Below are positions 37,734 through 45,721 of a DNA stretch of 64,000 nucleotides, piece after piece. The notes below the pieces were generated by a model, which was not told the origin of the DNA, did no database searches, and worked only from the letters and a program-made list of their open reading frames with translations. Made by a program: the position numbers and the translations under genes. Each line of letters starts with the position of its first letter. Within the stretch, counting starts at the first letter, position 1. The stretch spans positions 62,001 to 126,000 of the forward strand of contig CAIRGJ010000012.1 in NCBI GenBank assembly GCA_903878085.1. Reading direction: 5' to 3'. The DNA is from an uncultured Hyphomicrobiales bacterium (lineage in GTDB: Bacteria > Pseudomonadota > Alphaproteobacteria > Rhizobiales > Xanthobacteraceae).

Positions 37734-38642
37734 CTATTTCGCACGATTGACCAGCACCAGGCCGGCCGCCACCAGCGCCACCGCGGCGCCGAAAGCCGGC
37801 GTCAACGGCTCGCCCAGCACGAAATGGCCGGCGCCGACGCCGAAGAGCGGCGTCAGGAAGGTGAACACCGACAGGCGGTTGGCCGAATAGCGCGCGATCA
37901 GCGCGAACCAGATGACGAAAGTGACGCTGACCACCCACACGGTCTGGTAGGCCAGCGCGCCGAGCGCCAGCGCCGACGGCATCGCCACGATGCGTTCGCC
38001 GAAAATGAGCGCGGCCAGTCCCAGCAGCGGCGCCGACACCACCAGCTGATAGAGCATGACTTTTTCGGCCGGAGCGCGGTTGAGCGAACTGGCCTTGATG
38101 ATCAGCGTGGTCGTCGCCCATAAAACGGCGGCCACCACCATCATCAGATCGCCGATGGCCTGGCGCGGATCAAGCGCCGGCGTCGGCAGGCCGAACGCCA
38201 CCACCATGCCGGCGAAGGACAGGAACAGCCCGAGCCATTGCGCCGCGCGAAAACGGTCGGCCGGCAGAAAGATGCGGCCGCCGAGCACGACGAAGAACGG
38301 CGCCAGATAGATGAACAGCGTCGCGCGCAACGCCGTGGTGTAGGCGAGGCCCTGGAAGATGAAAATGAATTCCATGCCGAAGAAGAACCCGGCGGCAAGT
38401 CCGGGCAGCAACGTGCCGTCGCGCGTCAGCAGCGATATGCCGCGTAAGCGGCACCAGCCGGCGACGATCAGCGCCGCAATGACGGAACGGATCGTCCCCT
38501 GCGTCAGCGGCGGGATGTCGTGCATCGCCAGTTTGGTGGCGACCTGGTTGAAGCCCCAGGACAGGCACAGCACCACCACGATGGCGGCGGCGACCGCGTC
38601 GAGCGGACGCGTGGTGTGATGGGAGGATGGTGGGGTGGACAT
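37734..38642 (-). CDS. EamA/DMT superfamily transporter
   Basis: A 302-residue permease with about ten hydrophobic helices in two EamA repeats (VVLCLSWGFNQVATKLAMHDIPP is the first; LALGALAYQTVWVVSVTFVIWF is in the second). The ATG at 38642 is the sensible start; the longer frame to 38753 runs into an intergenic repeat. It is a second DMT transporter in this window, not closely similar to the one at 5.3 kb. The substrate is unknown. Confidence 0.88.
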   Translation of the reverse strand: MSTPPSSHHTTRPLDAVAAAIVVVLCLSWGFNQVATKLAMHDIPPLTQGTIRSVIAALIVAGWCRLRGISLLTRDGTLLPGLAAGFFFGMEFIFIFQGLAYTTALRATLFIYLAPFFVVLGGRIFLPADRFRAAQWLGLFLSFAGMVVAFGLPTPALDPRQAIGDLMMVVAAVLWATTTLIIKASSLNRAPAEKVMLYQLVVSAPLLGLAALIFGERIVAMPSALALGALAYQTVWVVSVTFVIWFALIARYSANRLSVFTFLTPLFGVGAGHFVLGEPLTPAFGAAVALVAAGLVLVNRAK

Positions 38643-38711
38643 TGATGAGAATTCCAGCGGAGCGGGAGCGTGTCTTAGCCCGCGAAGCAGCGCGAGGCCA
38701 TGCTCTCTGTT

Positions 38712-38898
38712 GTCGTCCCCGCGAAGGCGGGGACCCATAACCCCAGACCTCACTCGGCCTCATGGTGAGGAGCGCTGCGCAGCAGCGCGTCTCGAACCAT
38801 GGAGCCGCCTCGTCCTTCGAGACGCACGCTTCGCGTACTCCTCAGGATGAGGCGGAGATAGATTTCGGCGTATGGGTCCCCGCCTTCGCAGGGACGAC
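38712..38898. repeat. Long intergenic palindrome with GTCGTCCCCGC ends
   Basis: The ends are inverted copies: GTCGTCCCCGCGAAGGCGGG at 38712 and its near-complement ending GGGACGAC at 38898. Inside is a second palindromic module (CCTCATGGTGAGGAGCGC against CCTCAGGATGAGG, with an inner GCGCGTCTCGAA/TTCGAGACGC pair). A shorter copy with the same ends is at 53074-53167. It fills the gap between the DMT transporter and the Fur/Zur gene. Confidence 0.75.
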
Positions 38899-38906
38899 GG
38901 GAAATT

Positions 38907-39422
38907 TTACGCCGCCTTGCAATGCGCGCAGATGCCGCTGATCTCGATCACCGGCGTTTTCGGCGTGAAGCCCGCGGCGCGCGACGCGGTCTTGATGGTG
39001 TCGGCGACCGCGGCGGACGCCGCCTCGCCGACCGCGCCGCATTTCTCGCAGATCAGGAACACCACTGGATCGCCGCTGTCGTGATTGTGCACGCAGGCGA
39101 TGAAGGCGTTGCGGCTTTCGATGCGATGCACCAGGCCCTGCTCGCGCAGGAAATCGAGCGCGCGATAGATGGTGATCGGCGCCGGCGGCGCGCCGTGTTC
39201 GGCCAGCCGGTCGATCAGCTCATAGGCGCCGAGCGGCGCGTGGCTCGCCAGCAGCGCTTCCAGCACCTGACGGCGGATCGGCGTCAGCCGTTCCTTGCGC
39301 GCGACGCAGATCGCCTCGGCATGCGCGATGGCGTCGCTGGCGCAGCGGTCATGATCGTGACCGGGCGTCGGGAACACCGCGTGCGCATGTGTTTTTTTGG
39401 TCAAGGTTCGAGTCGCCTTCAT
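38907..39422 (-). CDS. zur: Fur family transcriptional regulator, probably Zur
   Basis: A 171-residue metalloregulator. It has an N-terminal His/Asp-rich tail (HAHAVFPTPGHDHD), a winged helix (RLTPIRRQVLEALLASH to ITIYRALDFLREQGLVHR), the metal-sensing segment CVHNHDSGDP, and two structural Cys pairs, CEKCG and CAHCKA. The spacing of these pairs and the His-rich N-terminus favour zinc sensing. The ATG at 39422 is used. It is divergent from bdhA; a palindrome 25 bp upstream of its start may be its operator. Confidence 0.9.
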   Translation of the reverse strand: MKATRTLTKKTHAHAVFPTPGHDHDRCASDAIAHAEAICVARKERLTPIRRQVLEALLASHAPLGAYELIDRLAEHGAPPAPITIYRALDFLREQGLVHRIESRNAFIACVHNHDSGDPVVFLICEKCGAVGEAASAAVADTIKTASRAAGFTPKTPVIEISGICAHCKAA

Positions 39423-39446
39423 ACGCAAGTCTAACCTAAAGGGGTT

Positions 39447-39467
39447 TGTATCCCGAAACCGGATACA
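39447..39467. promoter_or_regulatory. Operator-like palindrome between zur and bdhA
   Basis: TGTATCC (39447-39453) and GGATACA (39461-39467) form a perfect 7 bp inverted repeat separated by 7 nt, 25 bp upstream of the zur start codon and 93 bp from bdhA. The size fits a dimeric regulator. It does not match the AT-rich Zur consensus known from rhizobia, so autoregulation is a guess. Confidence 0.4.
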
Positions 39468-39559
39468 TAGATATTGCACTGCAACAAAAATAGGGGCAGG
39501 TTTCAGCGCTCTCCCCTATTCCCCCGGCCGGTTCGCGGCCGCCCGCAACGAGGACAGCC

Positions 39560-40342
39560 ATGCTTAAAGGCAAGACAGCGCTGGTCACCGGCTCGACGTC
39601 CGGCATCGGCCTCGCCACCGCGCGCGCGCTCGCACAAGACGGCGCCAACATCGTCATCAACGGCTTCGGCGACAAGGCCGCGATTGAGGCCGAACGCGCC
39701 GGGCTGGAGAAGGACTTCGGCATCAAGGCGATCTATTCGGCCGCAGACATGAGCAAGCCCGCCGAAATCGCCGAGATGGTCGCCACCGCCGAGAAGACGT
39801 TCGGCGCGCTCGACGTGCTGGTGAACAATGCCGGCATTCAGTTCGTCGCCAACATCGAAGACTTCCCGCCGGAGAAGTGGGACGCCATCATCGCCATCAA
39901 TCTGTCGTCGGCGTTTCATTCGATTCGCGCCGCCATGCCCAGCATGAAGAAGCGCAAATGGGGCCGCATCATCAACATCGCTTCGGCGCACGGTCTGGTC
40001 GCCAGCCCGCAGAAGGTTGCTTACGTCGCGGCCAAGCACGGCCTTGTCGGCTTGAGCAAAGTGGTGGCGCTTGAGTCAGCCAATGACGGCGTCACCTGCA
40101 ACGCCATCTGCCCCGGCTGGGTGCTGACGCCGCTGGTGCAGAAGCAGATCGACGACCGCACCAAGGCTTCCGGCAAATCGGTGCGCGAAGAAGAGATCGC
40201 GCTGCTGTCGGAGAAGCAGCCGATGCACCAATTCACCAAGCCGGAAGGCATCGGCGCGCTGGCGGTGTTCCTGTGCAGCGACGGCGCCGCCAGCATCACC
40301 GGCTCGGCCTATTCCATCGACGGCGGCTGGGTGGCGCAGTGA
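39560..40342 (+). CDS. bdhA: 3-hydroxybutyrate dehydrogenase
   Basis: A 260-residue SDR that oxidises D-3-hydroxybutyrate, the PHB breakdown product, to acetoacetate with NAD. The family pattern is clear: TALVTGSTSGIGLATARALA, LVNNAGIQFVANIEDFP, IASAHGLVASPQKVAYVAAKHG with the Tyr-Lys pair, and CPGWVLTPLVQKQI. The AHGLVAS and QKQI segments are typical of BdhA. A patatin-like gene follows 10 bp later, an arrangement common in alphaproteobacteria. Together with phaA/phaB/phaR it makes a PHB cycle. Confidence 0.95.
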   Translation: MLKGKTALVTGSTSGIGLATARALAQDGANIVINGFGDKAAIEAERAGLEKDFGIKAIYSAADMSKPAEIAEMVATAEKTFGALDVLVNNAGIQFVANIEDFPPEKWDAIIAINLSSAFHSIRAAMPSMKKRKWGRIINIASAHGLVASPQKVAYVAAKHGLVGLSKVVALESANDGVTCNAICPGWVLTPLVQKQIDDRTKASGKSVREEEIALLSEKQPMHQFTKPEGIGALAVFLCSDGAASITGSAYSIDGGWVAQ

Positions 40343-40352
40343 AGCGCATTCA

Positions 40353-41438
40353 ATGATCGACTTCCTTTCCCGCGTCCTGGGCGGCGACAAAGCGGACAAG
40401 CCGAAGGGCACCAAGCGCGTCAATCTGGCGCTGCAAGGCGGCGGCGCGCATGGCGCCTTCACCTGGGGCGTGCTCGATCATCTGCTCGAAGACGGGCGGC
40501 TGACGGTCGAAGGCATTTCCGGCACCTCGGCCGGCGCGGTCAACGCCGTGATGCTGGCCGACGGCTTGCGCCGCGGCGGGCCGGACGAAGCGCGCAAGCG
40601 GCTGTCGGATTTCTGGCGCGCCGCGAGTCTCGGCGGCGACCTGCCGGCGGTGCAGCGCGCGGTCACCGACCGGTTGTTCTCGCTGCTGCCCAGCGAAGGT
40701 TCACCGACGTTCAACTGGCTGTCGGCGTGGTCGCAGTACCTTTCGCCCTACGATCTCAATCCGCTCAACATCAATCCGCTCAAGGACATGATCGAGCGCT
40801 TCGTCGATTTCGACGGCTTGCGCGCCGACCCGCGGCAGATATTCATCGCCGCCACCAATGTGCAGACTGGCCGGCTGCATATTTTTCCGCACGACAAGAT
40901 TTCCGCCGAAGCGGTGATGGCCTCGGCCTGCCTGCCGGCGGTGTTCCGCGCGGTCGAGATCGACGGCGTGCCCTATTGGGACGGCGGCTATCTCGGCAAT
41001 CCGGTGCTCTACCCGTTCTTCCGCTCGACCGACGTCGAGGACGTGGTGATCGTCCAGATCAATCCGCTGGTGCGCAAGAAAATCCCGACCTCGACCCGCG
41101 ACATCATGGGCCGCGTCAGCGAGATCACGTTCAATTCGGCGTTGATGGCGGAACTGCGCGCCATCGAATTCGTCAACCGGTTGATCGATCAGGGCCGCAT
41201 TCCGCACGGCACCGGCCCGAACGAATATCGCCGCATCAACGTGCACCGCATCGTGCTCGAAGGTCTGGGCGAGCGGCTGTCGTCCTCCTCCAAGCTGCGC
41301 AATGACTTCGAGTCGCTCGAACTGCTGCGCAAGGTCGGCCAGCGCTCGGCACGGCGCTTCCTCGACGCGCATTTCGACGACATCGGCGTGCGCTCCAGCG
41401 TCGATCTCAAGACGGAAGTCTATTCCGAGCGGGGGTGA
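40353..41438 (+). CDS. Patatin-like phospholipase family protein
   Basis: A 361-residue serine hydrolase-like protein. The oxyanion loop GGGAHGAFTWGVLDHLL, nucleophile motif GISGTSAGAVNA (GxSxG) and catalytic-dyad Asp in YWDGGYLGNP are all present, so it should be active on lipids. It lies 10 bp after bdhA. This pairing suggests a link to PHB mobilisation or membrane turnover, but no polymer-binding domain is seen. No signal peptide. Confidence 0.92.
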   Translation: MIDFLSRVLGGDKADKPKGTKRVNLALQGGGAHGAFTWGVLDHLLEDGRLTVEGISGTSAGAVNAVMLADGLRRGGPDEARKRLSDFWRAASLGGDLPAVQRAVTDRLFSLLPSEGSPTFNWLSAWSQYLSPYDLNPLNINPLKDMIERFVDFDGLRADPRQIFIAATNVQTGRLHIFPHDKISAEAVMASACLPAVFRAVEIDGVPYWDGGYLGNPVLYPFFRSTDVEDVVIVQINPLVRKKIPTSTRDIMGRVSEITFNSALMAELRAIEFVNRLIDQGRIPHGTGPNEYRRINVHRIVLEGLGERLSSSSKLRNDFESLELLRKVGQRSARRFLDAHFDDIGVRSSVDLKTEVYSERG

Positions 41439-41447
41439 TGCGACGTG

Positions 41448-41585
41448 CTTGTCCCGGACGCGGCGCAATACGAAGCGCAGCGGAGTGGTGCGACGCAGAG
41501 CCGGGACCGTTCCAAACTCTGAATGTGTAAAGGTCCCGGTTCTGCAGCGCACCACGAAGCCGTGCTGCGCTGCGCCCGGGACAAG
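41448..41585. repeat. Intergenic palindrome, CTTGTCCCGG type, copy 1
   Basis: Inverted ends CTTGTCCCGGACGCGGCGC (41448) and GCGCTGCGCCCGGGACAAG (ending 41585) enclose an inner pair (GCCGGGACC at about 41500 against GGTCCCGG at about 41532). It ends 14 bp before the macrodomain gene. Copy 2 is at 42152-42274. Confidence 0.8.
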
Positions 41586-41599
41586 AGTAGACTTAACTC

Positions 41600-42148
41600 A
41601 TGACAGAACTGATCGCCGAAATCGGCAAGACGCTGCTGGAAATCCACGTCGCAGACATCACCACGCTCGACGTCGATGCCATCGTCAACGCGGCGAACCG
41701 CTCGCTATTGGGCGGCGGCGGCGTCGATGGCGCGATCCATCGCACCGCGGGCCCGGAACTGCTGGCGGAATGCGCGACGCTCGGCGGCTGCGACACGGGT
41801 AGCGCCAAGATCACCGGCGGGTACCGGCTCAAGGCCCGCGCCGTGATCCACGCGGTCGGCCCGGTGTGGCAGGGCGGGGGTGCGGATGAGGAGGCGCTGC
41901 TCGCGGGCTGTTATCGCACCGCGCTTGAGCTTGCCGCAGCGCACAGACTGAGTTCGATCGCCTATCCGGCGATCTCAACCGGCATCTATCGCTTTCCCGC
42001 CGATGTCGCGGCGCGCGTCGCAGTCGGCACTGTGGCATCGGAATTGGCGTCAGCGCCGCGCGGGATCGCGCGCGTCATCTTCTGCTGCTTCTCGGCCGGC
42101 AGCGCCGAGCACCATAAGGATGCGTTTGCGGAGTTGGGGTTGATCTAG
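41600..42148 (+). CDS. Macrodomain protein (O-acetyl-ADP-ribose deacetylase-like)
   Basis: A 182-residue single macrodomain of the YmdB/MacroD type. It shows DAIVNAANRSLLGGGGVDGAIH with the catalytic-loop Asn/Gly/Asp, ITGGYRLKARAVIHAVGP, and AYPAISTGIYRFP for the distal ribose loop. Such enzymes remove mono-ADP-ribose from acidic residues or deacetylate O-acetyl-ADP-ribose. It stands alone between two copies of the same palindromic repeat and is not in an operon. No sirtuin or ADP-ribosyltransferase is visible nearby. Confidence 0.93.
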   Translation: MTELIAEIGKTLLEIHVADITTLDVDAIVNAANRSLLGGGGVDGAIHRTAGPELLAECATLGGCDTGSAKITGGYRLKARAVIHAVGPVWQGGGADEEALLAGCYRTALELAAAHRLSSIAYPAISTGIYRFPADVAARVAVGTVASELASAPRGIARVIFCCFSAGSAEHHKDAFAELGLI

Positions 42149-42151
42149 CCC

Positions 42152-42274
42152 CTGTCCCGGACGCGGTGCAGCGTGAAACGCTGCGCCGCAGATCCGGGAC
42201 CTTACCACCCACTGAATGTGCGACGGTCCCGGTTCTGCAGCGCACCGCAAATGCGCTGCGCTGCGCCCGGGACA
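42152..42274. repeat. Intergenic palindrome, CTTGTCCCGG type, copy 2
   Basis: It starts 3 bp after the macrodomain stop with CTGTCCCGGACGCGGTGCAGC and ends with GCTGCGCCCGGGACA. The inner sequence (CTGAATGTGcgacGGTCCCGGTTCTGCAGCGCACC) is nearly identical to copy 1. Both copies have the same orientation. Confidence 0.8.
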
Positions 42275-42276
42275 AA

Positions 42277-43077
42277 TCAAGCCGTCGGCTCGACGTCCAG
42301 CCGCACGATCCAGTTTTCCAGCCCGGGCTTGGCCGCCGGATAGCGCTTCACCACATCGGGATCGTGGCCCGGCACGACGTGCTGGCGCGAACCGCCGGCG
42401 AGTTTCTGCAAGGTCTTGTAGCCCTCCAGCGTATCGCCGACCGAATACGTGATCGGGAACACGCGGCCCTCGTCGATGTGCGAATAGAGGTGGCAGCAGT
42501 CCGACGCCACCACGACAGGCCCGCGTTTGGTTTTCACGCGCACGCATTGCAGGCCCTTCGAATGGCCGCCGATCTTGTGCACGCTGATGCCGGGCGCGAG
42601 TTCGTCCGCGCCGTCGTGAAATTCGCAGCGATCGGAAAACACCTTGCTGACCATCGCGTGCACGTCGCTTTCGCTGAACGGAATGCGCAACATCTTGTGG
42701 CACATACAGCGGCCGGTGGCGTAGGCCATCTCGTCGTCCTGGATGTGATAACGCGCGTTCGGGAACAGATCGTAATTGCCGGCGTGATCCCAATGCATAT
42801 GCGTGGCGATGATGTTCTTGACCTCGCCGGGCTCGATGCCGAGCGCCTTGAGGCTGTCGCCGACCGGATGGATGATGGTGCGGCCGCGCTCCTTGGCGGC
42901 AGCGTGGTCGAAGCCGGTGTCGACGATGAAAGTGCCGTGCGCGCCCTTGATCGCCCAGACGTAATACGTGATCGACGTCATCTCATCGTGCGGATCGCCG
43001 AAGATGTAGTTCTCCGACCGCATGCGGCTGTGGCTAGCATAGGCCAGCGCAAAGACCTCGTGGATATCGTCGCTCAT
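42277..43077 (-). CDS. Metallo-beta-lactamase-fold hydrolase, AHL-lactonase-like
   Basis: A 266-residue enzyme of the N-acyl homoserine lactonase (AiiA/AttM) group of the MBL fold. The metal motif ATHMHWDHAGN gives HxHxDH; further ligands sit in KIGGHSKGLQ, VASDCCHLY and VVPGHDPD. The AHL branch has DTGFDH before the first motif, as here. The start at 43077 overlaps the stop of the dehydrogenase gene by four bases, so they form a two-gene operon. The lactone substrate, AHL or a sugar/aromatic lactone, is open. Confidence 0.88.
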   Translation of the reverse strand: MSDDIHEVFALAYASHSRMRSENYIFGDPHDEMTSITYYVWAIKGAHGTFIVDTGFDHAAAKERGRTIIHPVGDSLKALGIEPGEVKNIIATHMHWDHAGNYDLFPNARYHIQDDEMAYATGRCMCHKMLRIPFSESDVHAMVSKVFSDRCEFHDGADELAPGISVHKIGGHSKGLQCVRVKTKRGPVVVASDCCHLYSHIDEGRVFPITYSVGDTLEGYKTLQKLAGGSRQHVVPGHDPDVVKRYPAAKPGLENWIVRLDVEPTA

Positions 43078-43964
43078 TTTTTGGCGCCGACGATGACGCC
43101 GGCCCGGCTCTCGACGGTCTGCACGATGGTGGTGAAATCTTTGTCGGCGCCGATTTCCTTTGCCGTGCGCTCCCACAGGCTGGCGACCATGCCGATCATG
43201 TCATGCGGAACGCCGAGAGCCGTTGCTTCCGAAAGGCACAGCCGCACGTCCTTGAGCATCAGCGCGGTGGCAAAGCCGGCATCGAAGGTGCGCGGCAGAA
43301 TGTTGTTGGGAAATTTTCCGGTCGAAGCCGTGGTGCGGCCGGAGCCGGCATTGATGACGTCGATCATGATTTTGGGATCGAGCCCGGCCTTGACGCCCAT
43401 CACCACCGCTTCCGACGTTGCCGCCATCGACGAGGCCGACAGGAAATTATTGGCGAGCTTCATGGTTTGCGCCATGCCGGCTTTTGCGCCGACCACGAAC
43501 ACGGTGCCGAACACCGACAGCGCGTCCTTGACCACGTCGATGTCGGCCTGCGGACCGGAGACCATGACGGCCAGCGTGCCCTTGATCGCGCCGGCGACGC
43601 CACCGCTGACCGGCGAGTCGATCTGCGCGATGTTCTTTTTCGCGAGCTCGGCGGCGATCTCCGCAGCGACTCCAGGGCCGGTGGTCGACAGATCGATGAA
43701 ACGCTTAACGCGCTTGCCCTGGATGACGCCGCCCTCGCCGGTCGCGACCTTCTTGACGATGTGCGGTTCCGGCAGGCTGGCCATCACGGTCTCGACCCGA
43801 TCGGCGACATCCTGCGGCGACGAGGCGAGCTTGGCGCCCAGCGCCACCAGCGGCGCGACCGCGTCGTTGCGGGTGTCGTAGATGATCAGCGTGTGCCCCG
43901 CCGCGATCAGGCGCTTCGCCATCGGCTGGCCCATCATGCCAACCCCGATAAAGCCGATTTCCAT
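43074..43964 (-). CDS. NAD(P)-dependent oxidoreductase, 3-hydroxyisobutyrate dehydrogenase family
   Basis: A 296-residue beta-hydroxyacid dehydrogenase with the nucleotide-binding GFIGVGMMGQPMAKRLI, substrate-binding DSPVSGGVAGAIKGTLAVMV, and the catalytic Lys in GMAQTMKLANNFL. Members reduce tartronate semialdehyde, 3-hydroxyisobutyrate or similar; the exact substrate is not clear. It is the first gene of an operon with the lactonase-like gene and is divergent from the marR gene. Confidence 0.92.
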   Translation of the reverse strand: MEIGFIGVGMMGQPMAKRLIAAGHTLIIYDTRNDAVAPLVALGAKLASSPQDVADRVETVMASLPEPHIVKKVATGEGGVIQGKRVKRFIDLSTTGPGVAAEIAAELAKKNIAQIDSPVSGGVAGAIKGTLAVMVSGPQADIDVVKDALSVFGTVFVVGAKAGMAQTMKLANNFLSASSMAATSEAVVMGVKAGLDPKIMIDVINAGSGRTTASTGKFPNNILPRTFDAGFATALMLKDVRLCLSEATALGVPHDMIGMVASLWERTAKEIGADKDFTTIVQTVESRAGVIVGAKK

Positions 43965-44044
43965 GTCGTGTCCGTCCCTGTGAGATTTTTTGTGCGCCGA
44001 CTTTGCCTGACGCTGGCGGCGCCGTCACCCCGCCGGCAACCGTC

Positions 44045-44074
44045 TTGAAATTATTATAAGCTTGCTTATAATAA
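44045..44074 (+). promoter_or_regulatory. Promoter with embedded MarR operator
   Basis: A perfect 11 bp inverted repeat, TTATTATAAGC (44051-44061) and GCTTATAATAA (44064-44074), has a 2 nt centre. The right half holds TATAAT (44067-44072), and TTGAAA (44045-44050) lies 16 bp upstream, so the operator covers the spacer and -10 box. Transcription would start near 44079, about 3 nt before the marR ATG at 44082. Confidence 0.75.
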
Positions 44075-44081
44075 GCCTCGC

Positions 44082-44570
44082 ATGAAAGCCCAGCCCACCT
44101 TACAGCAATCCATCAAGCGCGAATTCGCCTTTACAATCATGGATGTAGCGCGGCTGCTGAAGACCTATGCCGACCAGCGGGCCCGGCAGTTCGGCATTTC
44201 GCGCGCGCAATGGGCAGTGCTGATCCGCATCGAGCGCACCGAGGGCCTGAAGCAGTCCGAGCTCGCCGAGATGCTCGACCTGCAGCCGATTTCGCTGACC
44301 CGCCTGCTCGACCGCCTGGCCGGCAGCGGGCTGATCGAACGCCGCGCCGATCCGAACGATCGCCGGGCTAACCGGTTATTCCTGAAGCCGGCGGCCAAGC
44401 CGGTGCTGGAGCAACTGGCCGCGCTTGGCGCCGGGATGATGGAAACGGTGCTCAGCGGCCTCGACGACCGCGGCATCGAACGAATGCTCAAGGAACTTGG
44501 ATTAGTGAAAGACAATCTGCGCAGCGCAATCCAGCGCAATTCCACACAACAACAAGCCGCCATCGGTTGA
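44082..44570 (+). CDS. MarR family transcriptional regulator
   Basis: A 162-residue winged-helix repressor. The HTH spans LKQSELAEMLDLQPISLTRLLDRLAGSGLIER (about 57-88) and the wing is RADPNDRRANRLFLKP, the MarR signature. It is the first gene of a marR-emrA-emrB unit and most likely represses it in the absence of a toxic ligand. A palindrome overlapping its -10 box lies 7 bp before the ATG. The proximity to the predicted start of transcription leaves no room for a Shine-Dalgarno, so the message may be leaderless. Confidence 0.93.
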   Translation: MKAQPTLQQSIKREFAFTIMDVARLLKTYADQRARQFGISRAQWAVLIRIERTEGLKQSELAEMLDLQPISLTRLLDRLAGSGLIERRADPNDRRANRLFLKPAAKPVLEQLAALGAGMMETVLSGLDDRGIERMLKELGLVKDNLRSAIQRNSTQQQAAIG

Positions 44571-44575
44571 ATGAC

Positions 44576-45721
44576 ATGAGCGAGAAAGTCTTGAAGGTCG
44601 TCCCGGCGCCGGAGTCGAAAACATCTCTGGACGGAACGACCGCAACGCCGGCAAAAGCCGGAATGTTCGCGCGGCTTGGCGGCAAGCGGATGCGAACAAT
44701 GCTGCTGGTCGCGCTGCCGGCGCTGGCGCTGGCGATCGGCCTCGTCCTCTATCTGATGGGCGGCCGCTTTATCTCGACCGACAATGCCTATGTCGGCGCG
44801 CAGAAGGTGCTGATCACGCCCGACATCTCCGGCAAGGTGATCAACGTCGCGGTGCGCGAAGGCCAGCGCGTCAATCCCGGCGACGTGCTGATGACGCTCG
44901 ACCCGCAGCCTTATCAACTCGCCTTGGCGCAGGCCCAGGCCAAGCTCGCGACCGCACGCAGCGATTACGACAAGGCCAAGTCCAATCTCGGCTCGCTGAA
45001 CACGCTGGTGAAACTCGCGCAGAAGAACGCCGATCTCAAGCAGCGCGACGTCGACCGCAAGACCAAGTTGGCGAGTTCGCTGGCGGGATCGCCGGCCGAC
45101 GTCGATACCGCCATGGCGGGATTGGTGACCGCGCAATTGCAGGCCGAGTTCACCGTTCAGCAGCGTGACAGCACGCTCAACTCGCTGCTTGGCGACGCCA
45201 ATCTGCCGCTCGAGCAATTTCCGGAATACGCCCAGGCCAAGGCGGCGCTCGATCAGGCGCAGCGCGATCTCGACCACACCACCTTGCGCGCGCCGATCGC
45301 CGGCACCGCCACCCAGGTCGACAACATCCAGCTTGGCCGCTTTATCGCCGCCGGCGGACCGATCCTGAGCGTGGTCGATGACGACGCGCCCTGGGTCGAC
45401 GCCAATCCGAAGGAAACCGACATCACCTATCTGCGCGTCGGCCAGAAGGCGACGCTCGACGTCGACAGCTTCCCCAATCACACCTTCAAGGGCACCGTCG
45501 TCGCGGTGAGCCCCGGCACCGGCGCGCAGTTCTCGATCCTGCCGGCGCAGAACGCCACCGGCAACTGGATCAAGGTGGTGCAGCGCGTTCCCGTGCGCAT
45601 CGCCTTCGACAAAGGCGAAGACGTGCATCTGCTGCGCTCCGGCATGAGCGTGAACGTCGAAATCGACACCGGCCATAGCCGCATTCCGTATATGTCGGCC
45701 AAACTCACCGACGCGCGATGA
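44576..45721 (+). CDS. emrA: HlyD/EmrA family efflux adaptor
   Basis: A 381-residue periplasmic adaptor (membrane fusion protein). Residues 40-63 form one membrane anchor (TMLLVALPALALAIGLVLYLM), followed by a biotinyl-lipoyl half (NAYVGAQKVLITPDISGKVINVAVREGQRV), an alpha-helical hairpin (about 105-230) and the second lipoyl half plus beta-barrel (LRAPIAGTATQVDNIQLGRFI). It bridges EmrB to an outer-membrane channel. The start at 44576 lies 5 bp after the marR stop. Its stop overlaps the emrB start (ATGA). Confidence 0.93.
   Translation: MSEKVLKVVPAPESKTSLDGTTATPAKAGMFARLGGKRMRTMLLVALPALALAIGLVLYLMGGRFISTDNAYVGAQKVLITPDISGKVINVAVREGQRVNPGDVLMTLDPQPYQLALAQAQAKLATARSDYDKAKSNLGSLNTLVKLAQKNADLKQRDVDRKTKLASSLAGSPADVDTAMAGLVTAQLQAEFTVQQRDSTLNSLLGDANLPLEQFPEYAQAKAALDQAQRDLDHTTLRAPIAGTATQVDNIQLGRFIAAGGPILSVVDDDAPWVDANPKETDITYLRVGQKATLDVDSFPNHTFKGTVVAVSPGTGAQFSILPAQNATGNWIKVVQRVPVRIAFDKGEDVHLLRSGMSVNVEIDTGHSRIPYMSAKLTDAR

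Noticed and set aside
37734-38753. N-terminal extension of the DMT transporter up to 38753
   Set aside because: The extra 37 codons are translation of a palindromic repeat; the ATG at 38642 begins at the first helix.
42166-43881. A 571-codon plus-strand frame opposite the lactonase-like and dehydrogenase genes
   Set aside because: Starts in an intergenic repeat and covers two genes with visible active sites on the other strand.
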